Shown here piece by piece: positions 43,437 to 51,468 of a stretch of DNA of 64,000 nt. Below the pieces are notes generated by a model. It did no database searches and was not told the DNA's origin. It worked only from the letters and a program-made list of their open reading frames with translations. The stretch is taken from positions 1-64,000 of the forward strand of contig CACLAC010000005.1 of the NCBI GenBank assembly GCA_902604785.1, in the 5' to 3' direction. Source of the stretch: an uncultured Pelagibacteraceae bacterium (GTDB lineage: Bacteria; Pseudomonadota; Alphaproteobacteria; Pelagibacterales; Pelagibacteraceae). The translations under genes were made by a program, and so were the position numbers. How positions within the stretch are numbered: position 1 is the first letter of the stretch; the number at the start of each line of letters is the position of its first letter.

Positions 43437-44285
43437 TTGGAAATAGTCACTAAAATAGCACCTATTGCATTAGCATTAATTATGTTGGGCCTTGGCTTAG
43501 GTCTTACAACTAAAGATTTTTTAAGAGTAATAAATAATCCAAAAGATTTCACAGTTGGAATTGTCTGTCAGTTAATTCTTTTACCAATTGTTGCCTATGC
43601 TTTAGTTTTGATACTTCGATTACCAGTCGAAATTGCAGTAGGTTTAATGATAATTGCAGCTGCCCCAGGAGGAGTTACATCAAACGTATTAACAAAATTT
43701 GCAAATGGAGATGTAGCATTATCAATATCTCTTACAGCCATCATTAGTTTAATAAGCATTATATCTGTTCCATTTATAGTTTTAACATCTGCAAGTTTAT
43801 TAGGTGTCACAGATTTTTCATCAGATATCACAATGACTGGTATTGCTTTAAAAATGGCATTAGTGGTCAGTGTTCCAGTAATAATTGGAATGATAATTAG
43901 AAAATTTGCAGAAAATTTTATTTCAACAAATCTGAATGTAATAAATAGAATTACAAGTGTATTGTTTATAATTGTTTTTGCTGCAATATGGATTGAAGAA
44001 AGAGAAAATATTTTTAACTATTTAGCTCAAGCAGGTATAGCTGTTTTAATTTTAAATGTAGCAATGATGACTCTAGCATTTTTTATTGCAAAATTTTTTG
44101 CTACGGCAGTCCCACAAAGGAAATGTATTTCTTTAGAATGTGGCCTTCAAAATGGAACATTAGCAGTATTTGTTGCAACACAAATATTTAGTGATGTCGC
44201 ATACATGGTGCCAACAGCGGCATATGCATTAATAATGTATATAACTGGATTTATTTTTATATATATTTTAAAAAATTCTAATTAA
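43437..44285 (+). CDS. Bile acid:sodium symporter (BASS) family transporter
   Basis: A 282-residue membrane protein with about nine helices and the BASS signatures GLGLTTKDFLRVINNPKDF, AAAPGGVTSNVLTKFANGDVALSISLTAI and LECGLQNGTLAVFVA. It is a sodium-coupled carrier for organic anions. The start is a TTG at 43437 with GAGAGG eight bases upstream. The stop overlaps the regulator gene's end by four bases on the opposite strand. Confidence 0.9.
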   Translation: MEIVTKIAPIALALIMLGLGLGLTTKDFLRVINNPKDFTVGIVCQLILLPIVAYALVLILRLPVEIAVGLMIIAAAPGGVTSNVLTKFANGDVALSISLTAIISLISIISVPFIVLTSASLLGVTDFSSDITMTGIALKMALVVSVPVIIGMIIRKFAENFISTNLNVINRITSVLFIIVFAAIWIEERENIFNYLAQAGIAVLILNVAMMTLAFFIAKFFATAVPQRKCISLECGLQNGTLAVFVATQIFSDVAYMVPTAAYALIMYITGFIFIYILKNSN

Positions 44286-45244
44286 GATACATTTATTTGA
44301 TTAAAAGTTCTTTTAGTAAAGACATTAAAAGAATTTATATTTAAATCTTGAATTTTTGCCATTTCTTCAAAATTTTTTTTACTAAGATCTATGTTTATTA
44401 ATTTGTTTTTATCATATGATATATATTTCTTTTTAACTAAAATTTTTAATTTTCTTACTACAGTCGGTCTTGGTATACCTGTGATTTCTGATATAGACAT
44501 AGCATTAATTCCTCTAATCTTATGTTTGATCATTGTACTTCTCCATTCTTCTACATAGGATTCTATACCTTTTAGTTTTTTATCTATTTGAGTTCTGCTA
44601 TTTAAAACTATAGTTGCCAATATTGAAAAAAATTCAAGGTCACCAAAATGATTTTTCCATCTCAAACAATAAGGGAATAAAAATTTATAAAATTGATACC
44701 AGCAAAATGAAAAATTTTGTTTAATTAAATTATTTATTTCTGCCTGAGTTAGTTCATTTTTAATTATTTTTTCTCCTTTTAATATTTTACTAAAAATAGA
44801 TAAAAGATTTGATAAATTTTTTAAGGTGTTTATAGGTTGTGTTGAAATATAATTAGATCTATCGATTATAATTTTTTTACCTTTTTTTTTAATAATACCT
44901 TTTTTTTCTAATTCAATAATTTTTCTTCTTACATTTTCTTTTGGAATTTCTAGGTCAACTGATATTTTTATAAGATTAATTTTTTCAATTTCTAAAGGTT
45001 TGTTTTTATAGAAATTATCATAAGTAATGTTTAAATTATTTCTTCTATAAAATTCAAATTGTTTACTTATAAGGTAAATTAGAATTGTGTATTTATCTAA
45101 ATCTTTAAATAGGTTGTATCCACCGATGGTCCACTCTGACATAAGTTTAAAAAAATGTGGACTTAATTTATCAAAATTATTTTTAAAAACTTTATCTATT
45201 ACATCACTCTCAAGTTCAGAATAAATACTCGGTAAATTTTTCAT
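44282..45244 (-). CDS. Transcription regulator with two winged-helix-like segments
   Basis: A 320-residue basic protein. One helix-turn-helix-like segment lies near residues 90-120 (IKISVDLEIPKENVRRKIIELEKKGIIKKKGKKI), and a second near residues 245-285 (MSISEITGIPRPTVVRKLKILVKKKYISYDKNK). Each ends in a basic wing. No ligand-binding domain is recognised. A pair of 15-base direct repeats lies immediately upstream of its start and overlaps the promoter of the divergent gene, so it probably binds there. Confidence 0.78.
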   Translation of the reverse strand: MKNLPSIYSELESDVIDKVFKNNFDKLSPHFFKLMSEWTIGGYNLFKDLDKYTILIYLISKQFEFYRRNNLNITYDNFYKNKPLEIEKINLIKISVDLEIPKENVRRKIIELEKKGIIKKKGKKIIIDRSNYISTQPINTLKNLSNLLSIFSKILKGEKIIKNELTQAEINNLIKQNFSFCWYQFYKFLFPYCLRWKNHFGDLEFFSILATIVLNSRTQIDKKLKGIESYVEEWRSTMIKHKIRGINAMSISEITGIPRPTVVRKLKILVKKKYISYDKNKLINIDLSKKNFEEMAKIQDLNINSFNVFTKRTFNQINVS

Positions 45245-45253
45245 TTAATCTAA

Positions 45254-45300
45254 AACCCAATTTGAACATAATTTTTAAATTATGCAACCCATTTTGAACA
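45254..45300. promoter_or_regulatory. Direct-repeat operator candidate in the divergent intergenic region
   Basis: AACCCAATTTGAACA (45254-45268) and AACCCATTTTGAACA (45286-45300) differ at one base and are spaced 32 bases start to start, close to three helical turns. The second copy covers the -35 region of the predicted promoter for the small plus-strand gene. The regulator encoded next to it is the natural candidate to bind. Confidence 0.6.
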
Positions 45301-45322
45301 GTTCATTATTGGATCATTATAA
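45294..45322 (+). promoter_or_regulatory. Sigma70-like promoter
   Basis: TTGAAC (45294-45299) and TTATAA (45317-45322) are separated by 17 bases, near the sigma70 consensus. The expected transcript would start around 45329, which favours translation from the ATG at 45354. Confidence 0.5.
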
Positions 45323-45353
45323 GTGTTTGTGGTTTAATAATTTTTTAAATTAT

Positions 45354-45530
45354 ATGAGTATTGAGACCCTAAAAAATAACTTTAATAAGGATAACTACAT
45401 TAACAAAGTTAATGTAGATGTCCTTAAAAATAAGATACTTAAAAAAGAAAAAAAAACAAAACTTCAAAACAGAGTCATCTTAGGATCAGTTATAGTTTCG
45501 GTTGGAATAATAGGGTATTTTGTTACTTAA
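45354..45530 (+). CDS. Small membrane-anchored protein of unknown function
   Basis: I chose the ATG at 45354 because a promoter-like site lies upstream; an earlier ATG at 45282 would start inside the operator repeat. The 58-residue product is hydrophilic and basic (KNKILKKEKKTKLQNR) with one C-terminal helix, VILGSVIVSVGIIGYFVT. This is a tail-anchored layout. It is divergent from the two-winged-helix regulator. No family is recognised. Confidence 0.55.
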   Translation: MSIETLKNNFNKDNYINKVNVDVLKNKILKKEKKTKLQNRVILGSVIVSVGIIGYFVT

Positions 45531-45548
45531 GAATCATCATTAACTTGT

Positions 45549-46553
45549 TTAATTTTCTAAAATATTCAAATCATTCATTATAATTTTGCTTATTTTAATT
45601 TCTTTTTTTAAATTATTTTTAAACCGATTGAATTTATTTTGACCAGGATATAAAATTTCTTTTACACCTTTCAATTTTGGTAATTTTTTAATTCTTTTAA
45701 TATTTTCTTTTATTCTTTTATTGTAATTATTTACAAATAAATTAGTTTTCATAACTATAAATAGATGTCCAATATTTTGAGGACCAGTAAAGTCATCAAA
45801 AGGATCTTTTACTTTTCCTCCATGATTTCCGCCTGTAAAAACTCCGCTCAATATATCAACCATCCAAGCAAGTCCTGAACCTCTAAATCCTGCTATTGGT
45901 AATTGAACACCTTGCAAAGCTTTCTTTGCATCATTAGTTGGTTTGCCAAACTTATCTAAAGCAACTCCTTCAGGAATTTTTTTCCCTGTTTTTGAAGCTA
46001 TTCTTATTTTCCCTCTGTTTATCATTGAAACAGACGTATCTAAAATAAAAGGAATTTTTGCATTTGTTGGAGTTCCAAAACAAATTGGATTTGTTCCAAA
46101 CAAACTTTTTAATGCACCATGAGGAGCTATTGCTGGAGGAGCATTTGTAAATATAAATGAAATTAAATTTTTTTTAACAGCTTGTTCTGCGTAGTAACCA
46201 GACAGTCCATAATGTCCGCTATTTTTTATTCCCACTAAACCAAAACCTGTTTTTTTTGCATTACTAATTGCTTTTTTAATTCCGATATCGGCAGCAACAA
46301 AACCAATACTATTATTTGCATCTACATGAGCTATAGATTGTGAAATTTTTTTAATTTGTATTTTTGGTTTAGGGTTAATGACTTTTTTTTTAATTCTATC
46401 ACAATACATTTTTAATCTAGATAAACCATGAGTAGGAGCACCAACTAGTTCAGCATTAATTATTGCTTCAGAGCAAATTTTAGCATGATTTTTGCTTAAT
46501 TTATGTCTTACAAAAATATCTATAATTTTTTTTTTTAATTTATTTTTTTTCAT
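45549..46553 (-). CDS. Malate/L-lactate/sulfolactate dehydrogenase family protein
   Basis: A 334-residue Ldh_2-family NAD(P)-dependent dehydrogenase. It has AELVGAPTHGLSRLKMY, IKNSGHYGLSGYYAEQA (catalytic histidine), PPAIAPHGALKSLFGTNPICFGTP, ILDTSVSMINRGK and GFRGSGLAWMVDILSGVFTGG. This family includes malate, L-lactate, ureidoglycolate and (R)-sulfolactate dehydrogenases. It has no Rossmann fold of the classical kind. Substrate not assignable; in the vicinity lies a HisD-family enzyme possibly linked to sulfonates. Confidence 0.87.
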   Translation of the reverse strand: MKKNKLKKKIIDIFVRHKLSKNHAKICSEAIINAELVGAPTHGLSRLKMYCDRIKKKVINPKPKIQIKKISQSIAHVDANNSIGFVAADIGIKKAISNAKKTGFGLVGIKNSGHYGLSGYYAEQAVKKNLISFIFTNAPPAIAPHGALKSLFGTNPICFGTPTNAKIPFILDTSVSMINRGKIRIASKTGKKIPEGVALDKFGKPTNDAKKALQGVQLPIAGFRGSGLAWMVDILSGVFTGGNHGGKVKDPFDDFTGPQNIGHLFIVMKTNLFVNNYNKRIKENIKRIKKLPKLKGVKEILYPGQNKFNRFKNNLKKEIKISKIIMNDLNILEN

Positions 46554-46564
46554 TTTTTATTATT

Positions 46565-46800
46565 TTATATTTTTTTAAAGAAAGATTTAATATCTTTAAT
46601 TAATAAATCAGGCTATTCAAAAGCTCCAAAATGCCTACCTCTAGGTATTTTAGTCCACTTAACGATATTAATTATTCAATTAACATAAGATTTTGGATAC
46701 CAACTCAACATTTCCTTTGGAAATTCAGTAATAGGAGCGGAACTTCTATTTTTTTTAATTTTTTAAGTAATTATAATTTGCACCTAGTTTCCAACATTGA
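46565..46800 (-). pseudogene. Decayed epoxide hydrolase C-terminal remnant
   Basis: Read on the minus strand, this gap encodes TEFPKEMLSWYPKSYV, then a TGA, WTKIPRGRHFGAFE, a TAG, and PDLLIKDIKSFFKKI. This lines up with the C terminus of the epoxide hydrolase at 50326-51468 (FPKEMSEWPPKSYL; GGHFAALEQPDLLVKDLRKFL). The TAG replaces the glutamine codon. A frameshift is likely near 46740, since KKIEVP occurs in another frame. The remaining gap from 46801 to 46999 has no recognisable feature. Confidence 0.75.
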
Positions 46801-46999
46801 ATATTTTAAATGTTGTTCCAAGAGTAATTTTTAATTATTTGTAAATAGTGTTATGTGTTTTTTTTAAAACACTTGATTTAAGTCGTCTAATCATTGAAGT
46901 AATACAACTTTTACGTTAAATTTTTTAATAGGATAATTTTAATTTAATTTTATTTTATATTTTAGTATGATACCATTTTGTCGCAGCAAGCAGATAATT

Positions 47000-47332
47000 A
47001 TGTATAATTATTTATTAACAAAAAAAGAAAATATTATTAAAACATCTACAAAAATTCTATTTTCCTCAATATTTATTTTTCTATTAATAATTTCATTTTC
47101 AGAAGCAGCAAAAAAAAAAGACGATGAAAAAGATTGTTTGTATTGCAATAAATATGAAAAATTAAAAGATTGGCCAGAAAGTGAAAGACCAGAAGCTTTT
47201 ATTTATGAAGAAGTAGATTATCCAGAAGGAATGTTTAAAGAAAAATTTCACAAAACAAGCAAAAAAAAACAAGGGGAAGCTGGAAAAAAAAGTTTATCAA
47301 AGATTTGTAAAAGGAAAAGGTCAGCTAAATAA
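47000..47332 (+). CDS. Exported or membrane protein, N-terminal part before an A8 frameshift
   Basis: I chose the ATG at 47000, giving MYNYLLTKKENI, then a hydrophobic segment ILFSSIFIFLLIISFSEAA that looks like a signal peptide. The mature part has a CLYC motif and is very acidic/basic with WPESERPEAF. The frame runs to residue 110, but its last 13 residues (SLSKICKRKRSAK) look unlike protein. At an A8 run (47284-47291) a deletion of one A would join it to the next frame. It is probably the first half of one gene. Confidence 0.6.
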   Translation: MYNYLLTKKENIIKTSTKILFSSIFIFLLIISFSEAAKKKDDEKDCLYCNKYEKLKDWPESERPEAFIYEEVDYPEGMFKEKFHKTSKKKQGEAGKKSLSKICKRKRSAK

Positions 47333-47342
47333 ATATCAGCAT

Positions 47343-47708
47343 TTGATGATAAGAGACATGGCTTACTTTGAAGCTTTATTTAATGAAATGTTAAATGATC
47401 CAAAAGCAAGCGTTGAAACTTTGGAAGGACTAAAAAAAGGAAGGGAAGCAATGAGAATGAGTCTTCAAATATCTCCTAAAGCAAAAACTTCTGAGGCTGT
47501 ATTAAAGTTTTGGGCGACTGGTAAAATGTTAACATTAGCATGGAAAAAAAATAAAAAGAAAAAGAAAAAAAAAGCTAAAATTGATCCTGAGATTTCAGAA
47601 AGAGCAGCAGTACTTGCTAATATGAAAAAGCAAATAGCAACGGCAAAGGTTAATGCACAACGAGCAGCAACAATAGAAGCACAAAAACAAATTGAGGCCA
47701 CGGAATAA
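47343..47708 (+). CDS. Alanine/lysine-rich protein, C-terminal part after an A8 frameshift
   Basis: The frame is open upstream of this start as far as the A8 run at 47284-47291, reading KKVYQRFVKGKGQLNKYQHLMIRDMAYFEALFNEML. This joins the upstream gene to this helical, lysine-rich stretch (WKKNKKKKKKKAKIDPEISERAAVLANMKK) in one plausible 235-residue secreted protein. A TTG or ATG near 47343 could start it alone. The stop overlaps the next gene's ATG by one base. Function unknown. Confidence 0.6.
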   Translation: MMIRDMAYFEALFNEMLNDPKASVETLEGLKKGREAMRMSLQISPKAKTSEAVLKFWATGKMLTLAWKKNKKKKKKKAKIDPEISERAAVLANMKKQIATAKVNAQRAATIEAQKQIEATE

Positions 47709-50239
47709 TGATTAAAAAATATTTATTTAAAACTATATTCTTTTTGATTTTATTTTATCAACAAACTGTTAATGCAAATGATGTAGGATCTATGGCTAAC
47801 ATTTCAGAAGCGGCAGGAAATTCTGCACAAGCCGCAGCTGATCAATTAGCTGAAGATGCTGGAAAAGTTTCTGCAAATATTGCAGGTGCAACAGAAGCCC
47901 TTGGTGAAGCAAAGTCTGACATTGGAAAAGCTCTAGACACATCTATTGCTCAAGCTGAAAGCGCTATGGCATTTGCTCAAGAAAGTTTAGCCAAAGGTGA
48001 TATAACTTCAGCAGTTCAAGCTATGTCTATGGTTGAAGGTGTGACTGATATGGCTTTAGGGGCAATTCCAGATCCAACCTCTCTTGACATGGAGGGAATC
48101 GATTTTGGAAAAGAATTTTCACCTGCAGAGATGGCAGCATTATCCAGTATAGCTGGTCAAATGGGAGCAGGAAAAGTTGTTGCAATGCAAAAATTAGCAG
48201 GACAAATGAGTGCAGTAGAAGGTGCAGGATTTGATGCTAAAGGAATGATGGGAGCTTTAGATAATAATGGTATAGGAATTGGAACTGCTATGAAAGGGTT
48301 AGCGACATCAGGAATGGTTGATATGAAAGCAGTTGTTGGTGCAGAAAATTTTGATATGGGAAGTTTTGATCCTGCGGGATTTGCATCTATGAATGTTGCA
48401 GAAATGGGAATGAATCCAGCGATGATGGCTGGAGCTTTAGAAGCATTACCTGTTGGAGCTGCAACTGCAGCATTAGAAACTTTAGCAGCTAACCCAGAAG
48501 CCATGGGTCAAATGGGAACTGCTATGACGGGTGCTATAGTTGCAACAATGAGTGCCAAGGGTATGGGTGATGAAATGATGAAAAGTATGGAAGGTAGCAT
48601 TGGGATGCAAGGAATGTCTGGAATGGCTGACGGGATGAAAGGTATTGAAGGAATGCAAGAAATAGGAAAAGCTATGGAAGAGATGGGTATGGAAAACATG
48701 GCAAAAAGTTTATCAACAGCATTTGTAAGTCCAGAAGTAGGCATAGCAGGAGCAATGTCAGGTTCCGTAGGAATGATAAGCCAAGCTATTTCAGGAAAGG
48801 CTCCAAAAGAGAAAAACGCAATTACCCAAGGCAGTGAAATGAAAGACTCATTTGCTTCAAAAATGACTGATGCAGGTCCTGAAGCAATAGAAATGCCAGA
48901 AAATGTTAGCGAGTCAGGAATGATGATGGGAGCTATGATTATGGCTAAACCATCATTAGCAGGAGGATTACCTGGCGCGATGGCACCACCTAAAGGTATG
49001 ACAGCAGAGATGATGAGTACAAGTTTAGCAGGAGATGCTCCATCAGGACAAATGATGATGGGTGATGTTATGAAAGATATGGGTAAAAATGATATGGGTA
49101 AAGCTATGGCTGACATGACAGGCATGGAAGTTGGAGATATGGAAAAAATTGGAATGGCCGACATGGCTGCACAAACAGGTTTAACACCAGGAATGGTAGC
49201 AAGTATGGGAGCTGCTGGTATGGCTGGTATGGATATATCAGTAGTTATGTCTACAAATGTTGCTGGATTAGGTAGTAAGGCAGTAGTAGGTATAGCAGAT
49301 ATGGCAAAAAGTGGAAATTTATCAGCTGGACAGATGGGTGACATGATGGAAGTTGGTTTGGTTAACCAAGGAACAATGGCTGCAATGGGAGCTAAAGGAA
49401 TGGAAGGTTTAAGTAGTGCCATGGGAATGGAAGGTGGTGACATGGGACTAGCTGCAATGAGTGGCGGTATAGCTGGAATGGGTAAAATGGATATGAATGC
49501 AGAGATAAATCCAGAAATGGCCGCGAGCATGGGAATAACAGCTGGACCAGAAGGAGCTAAACTAGGAGATATAATGGGACCAGGAGCAAAACCTGAAGGA
49601 ATGGAAGGAGCTCTAACCGACATGAAACCAATGGAAGGTGGAATGAATTTAGGACAAGTTTCAGCAGCAATGGGAACAGGTATAGACCCAGGAGCTGCAA
49701 TGGGCTCAGTAGCTAAAGGTGCAATGGCTGCTAATGAGGCTGGAGCGGGTTTAGCAGGAGCAGCAATGGGAGCTGCAATGTCTGCTCAAGGAGCTGCAGC
49801 ATCTGCAATGGGCTCACATGCTATGGGAGCTGCAATGGGAATTGGTGGAATGGGTGAAGGTGGCATGGGTAAAGCCATGGAAGGATCTATGAAAGAAAGT
49901 ATGAGCGGAGCCATGGGTGGTGCTATGGGAGCTGCAATGGCTGGTGGACCAGCAGGACCAGGACCAGGTATGGGTGGTGCAATGGGCGATCCAGGAGCTA
50001 TGGGCGGCGCGATGGGCGACCCAGGTGGTGCCATGGGAGGAGCCATGGGAGGAGCCATGGGAGGAGCCATGGGTAATGTTGGAGATGCCCTTGGTGGAGC
50101 TTTAGGAGGAAACCCAGGAGATCCAAAAGGTGGAGCTTTAGGAGCGGCCATGGGAGGACCAGGTAATCCAGGACAACCTCCACCACCAGGACAACCAGGA
50201 CAACCAGGACCAGGACCAGGAGACCCAGGTAAACCATAG
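47708..50239 (+). CDS. Giant methionine/glycine/alanine-rich secreted protein
   Basis: An 843-residue protein with a signal peptide (hydrophobic residues 5-18, cleavage near VNA/ND). An Ala/Ser-rich region (residues 22-110) precedes a long low-complexity body in which methionine is roughly one residue in six to seven, mixed with Gly, Ala, Asp and Glu. The last 90 residues are collagen-like (GAMGG, GNPG, PPPPGQPGQPG). I saw no Cys, Trp or Arg in it. The ribosome enters through the overlap with the preceding gene. Codon pattern and GC content differ from the neighbours. No enzymatic domain is recognised; I infer a structural, surface or amino-acid-storage protein. Confidence 0.75.
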   Translation: MIKKYLFKTIFFLILFYQQTVNANDVGSMANISEAAGNSAQAAADQLAEDAGKVSANIAGATEALGEAKSDIGKALDTSIAQAESAMAFAQESLAKGDITSAVQAMSMVEGVTDMALGAIPDPTSLDMEGIDFGKEFSPAEMAALSSIAGQMGAGKVVAMQKLAGQMSAVEGAGFDAKGMMGALDNNGIGIGTAMKGLATSGMVDMKAVVGAENFDMGSFDPAGFASMNVAEMGMNPAMMAGALEALPVGAATAALETLAANPEAMGQMGTAMTGAIVATMSAKGMGDEMMKSMEGSIGMQGMSGMADGMKGIEGMQEIGKAMEEMGMENMAKSLSTAFVSPEVGIAGAMSGSVGMISQAISGKAPKEKNAITQGSEMKDSFASKMTDAGPEAIEMPENVSESGMMMGAMIMAKPSLAGGLPGAMAPPKGMTAEMMSTSLAGDAPSGQMMMGDVMKDMGKNDMGKAMADMTGMEVGDMEKIGMADMAAQTGLTPGMVASMGAAGMAGMDISVVMSTNVAGLGSKAVVGIADMAKSGNLSAGQMGDMMEVGLVNQGTMAAMGAKGMEGLSSAMGMEGGDMGLAAMSGGIAGMGKMDMNAEINPEMAASMGITAGPEGAKLGDIMGPGAKPEGMEGALTDMKPMEGGMNLGQVSAAMGTGIDPGAAMGSVAKGAMAANEAGAGLAGAAMGAAMSAQGAAASAMGSHAMGAAMGIGGMGEGGMGKAMEGSMKESMSGAMGGAMGAAMAGGPAGPGPGMGGAMGDPGAMGGAMGDPGGAMGGAMGGAMGGAMGNVGDALGGALGGNPGDPKGGALGAAMGGPGNPGQPPPPGQPGQPGPGPGDPGKP
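50030..50073 (+). repeat. Tandem 12-base repeat coding GAMG units
   Basis: The unit GCCATGGGAGGA occurs three times without change (50030-50065) followed by a partial fourth copy, encoding GAMGGAMGGAMGGAMG. It lies in the collagen-like end of the methionine-rich protein. Such perfect repeats allow length change by slippage. Confidence 0.85.
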
Positions 50240-50325
50240 AAATTATTTTTAAGAAAAAATTCTACTTTAATAACGAATAAATTGTTGCCGAGGTAACTCT
50301 AATTATTCTAATAATGTATTTTTGT

Positions 50326-51468
50326 TTAGAGACACTTTAAAAATTTTCTTAAATCTTTTACTAATAGATCTGGTTGTTCTAATGCTGCAAAGTGACCACC
50401 TTTTTTCATCACAGACCAATGTTTAATTTTAAATATTCTTTCTAAGTATGATTTAGGAGGCCATTCTGACATCTCTTTAGGAAATATTGCAATTCCAGTA
50501 GGTATGTTAATTTTTTTAAATTTTTTAGGAAACATTCTTCCACCTTCTTCTCTTCTTCCAAAATAGATCCAGCTTGCTGTATTAAATGTTTTGGTTATCA
50601 AATAAATCATAATATTTGTTAATAAGATATCTTTGTTATAAGTTTTTTCAATTTTACCATGCTTTAGGTCTGACCAGGAATGAAATTTTTCTAATATCCA
50701 AGCCGCAACACCAATTGGGCTATCAATCATTGAATAACTAAGAGATTGAGGTTTTGTTGCTTGAATAGTTCTATAACCTTCTTGCATTATTTGGTCCTTA
50801 GCAAACCTTTTTTCCCATGCTCTTTCTTGTTTATTTATTGCGCCCTTAGGATGTCTCATAGTTAGACAATTAATATGAATGGCTTTACAATTTGTTGAAT
50901 GATCATACCCAAGCCAATTACAAATAGTTGCACCCCAATCTCCTCCTTGAGCCATATATTTTTTATATTTAAGATGATTAACCATTAATTTATTCATTAC
51001 TTTGGCAATTTTTCTAGGACCATATGGTTTTGACGGTAAACCTGAAAAACCAAAACCTGGCAAAGAAGGAACAATAACATCGAAAGCATCTTCAATTTTA
51101 CCTCCATACTTTTCTGGGTGGGCTAGTTTTTGAATAATTTCTAAAAATTCAATTATACTTCCTGGCCATCCATGTAAAAGCAAAAGTGGAGTAGGATTTT
51201 TTCCAGTTCCTTTCTCTTTAATAAAATGAATTTTTAAACCATCTATTGAAGTGGTAAAATTTGAAAAGCTATTTAATTTTTTTTCTTGTTTTTTCCAATT
51301 ATATTTTGAAATCCAATATTTTGAAATTGATTTTAAGTATTTATAATTAGTTCCATGAGTCCAACCATTAAGTTTTTGAATATCTTTCCAAGGATAGTTT
51401 TTTACTTTTTTATAAATGTTATTAAGTGCGCTTTTAGGCACACTTATTTTATATTTTCTGATCATCAA
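50326..51468 (-). CDS. Epoxide hydrolase with N-terminal EHN domain
   Basis: A 380-residue epoxide hydrolase. The N-terminal EHN domain (PKSALNNIYKKVKNYPWKDI, residues about 8-110) is followed by the alpha/beta fold with HGWPGSIIEFLEI, the nucleophile aspartate in GGDWGATICNWLGYD, FGRREEGGRMFPK and the histidine in GGHFAALEQPD. It hydrates epoxides to diols in the cytoplasm. The stop of the aldehyde dehydrogenase gene abuts its start, so diol or aldehyde steps may be linked. A decayed copy of its C terminus lies at 46.6 kb. Confidence 0.9.
   Translation of the reverse strand: MMIRKYKISVPKSALNNIYKKVKNYPWKDIQKLNGWTHGTNYKYLKSISKYWISKYNWKKQEKKLNSFSNFTTSIDGLKIHFIKEKGTGKNPTPLLLLHGWPGSIIEFLEIIQKLAHPEKYGGKIEDAFDVIVPSLPGFGFSGLPSKPYGPRKIAKVMNKLMVNHLKYKKYMAQGGDWGATICNWLGYDHSTNCKAIHINCLTMRHPKGAINKQERAWEKRFAKDQIMQEGYRTIQATKPQSLSYSMIDSPIGVAAWILEKFHSWSDLKHGKIEKTYNKDILLTNIMIYLITKTFNTASWIYFGRREEGGRMFPKKFKKINIPTGIAIFPKEMSEWPPKSYLERIFKIKHWSVMKKGGHFAALEQPDLLVKDLRKFLKCL

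Noticed and set aside
45282..45353. Earlier start of the small plus-strand gene
   Set aside because: It lies upstream of the predicted transcript start and inside the operator repeat; the ATG at 45354 follows the promoter.
46631..46834. Plus-strand frame of 67 codons in the gap before the Met-rich cluster
   Set aside because: The minus strand of the same bases aligns with the C terminus of an epoxide hydrolase with two stops, so the plus-strand frame is a by-product of a decayed gene.
48508..49623. Long open frames on the minus strand opposite the methionine-rich gene (also 48157-48504 and 49786-50151)
   Set aside because: Their Pro/Ile/Ala-rich translations are the mirror of Gly/Ala/Met codons. 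They lack start signals and signal sequences, and the plus-strand frame has a signal peptide and operon coupling.
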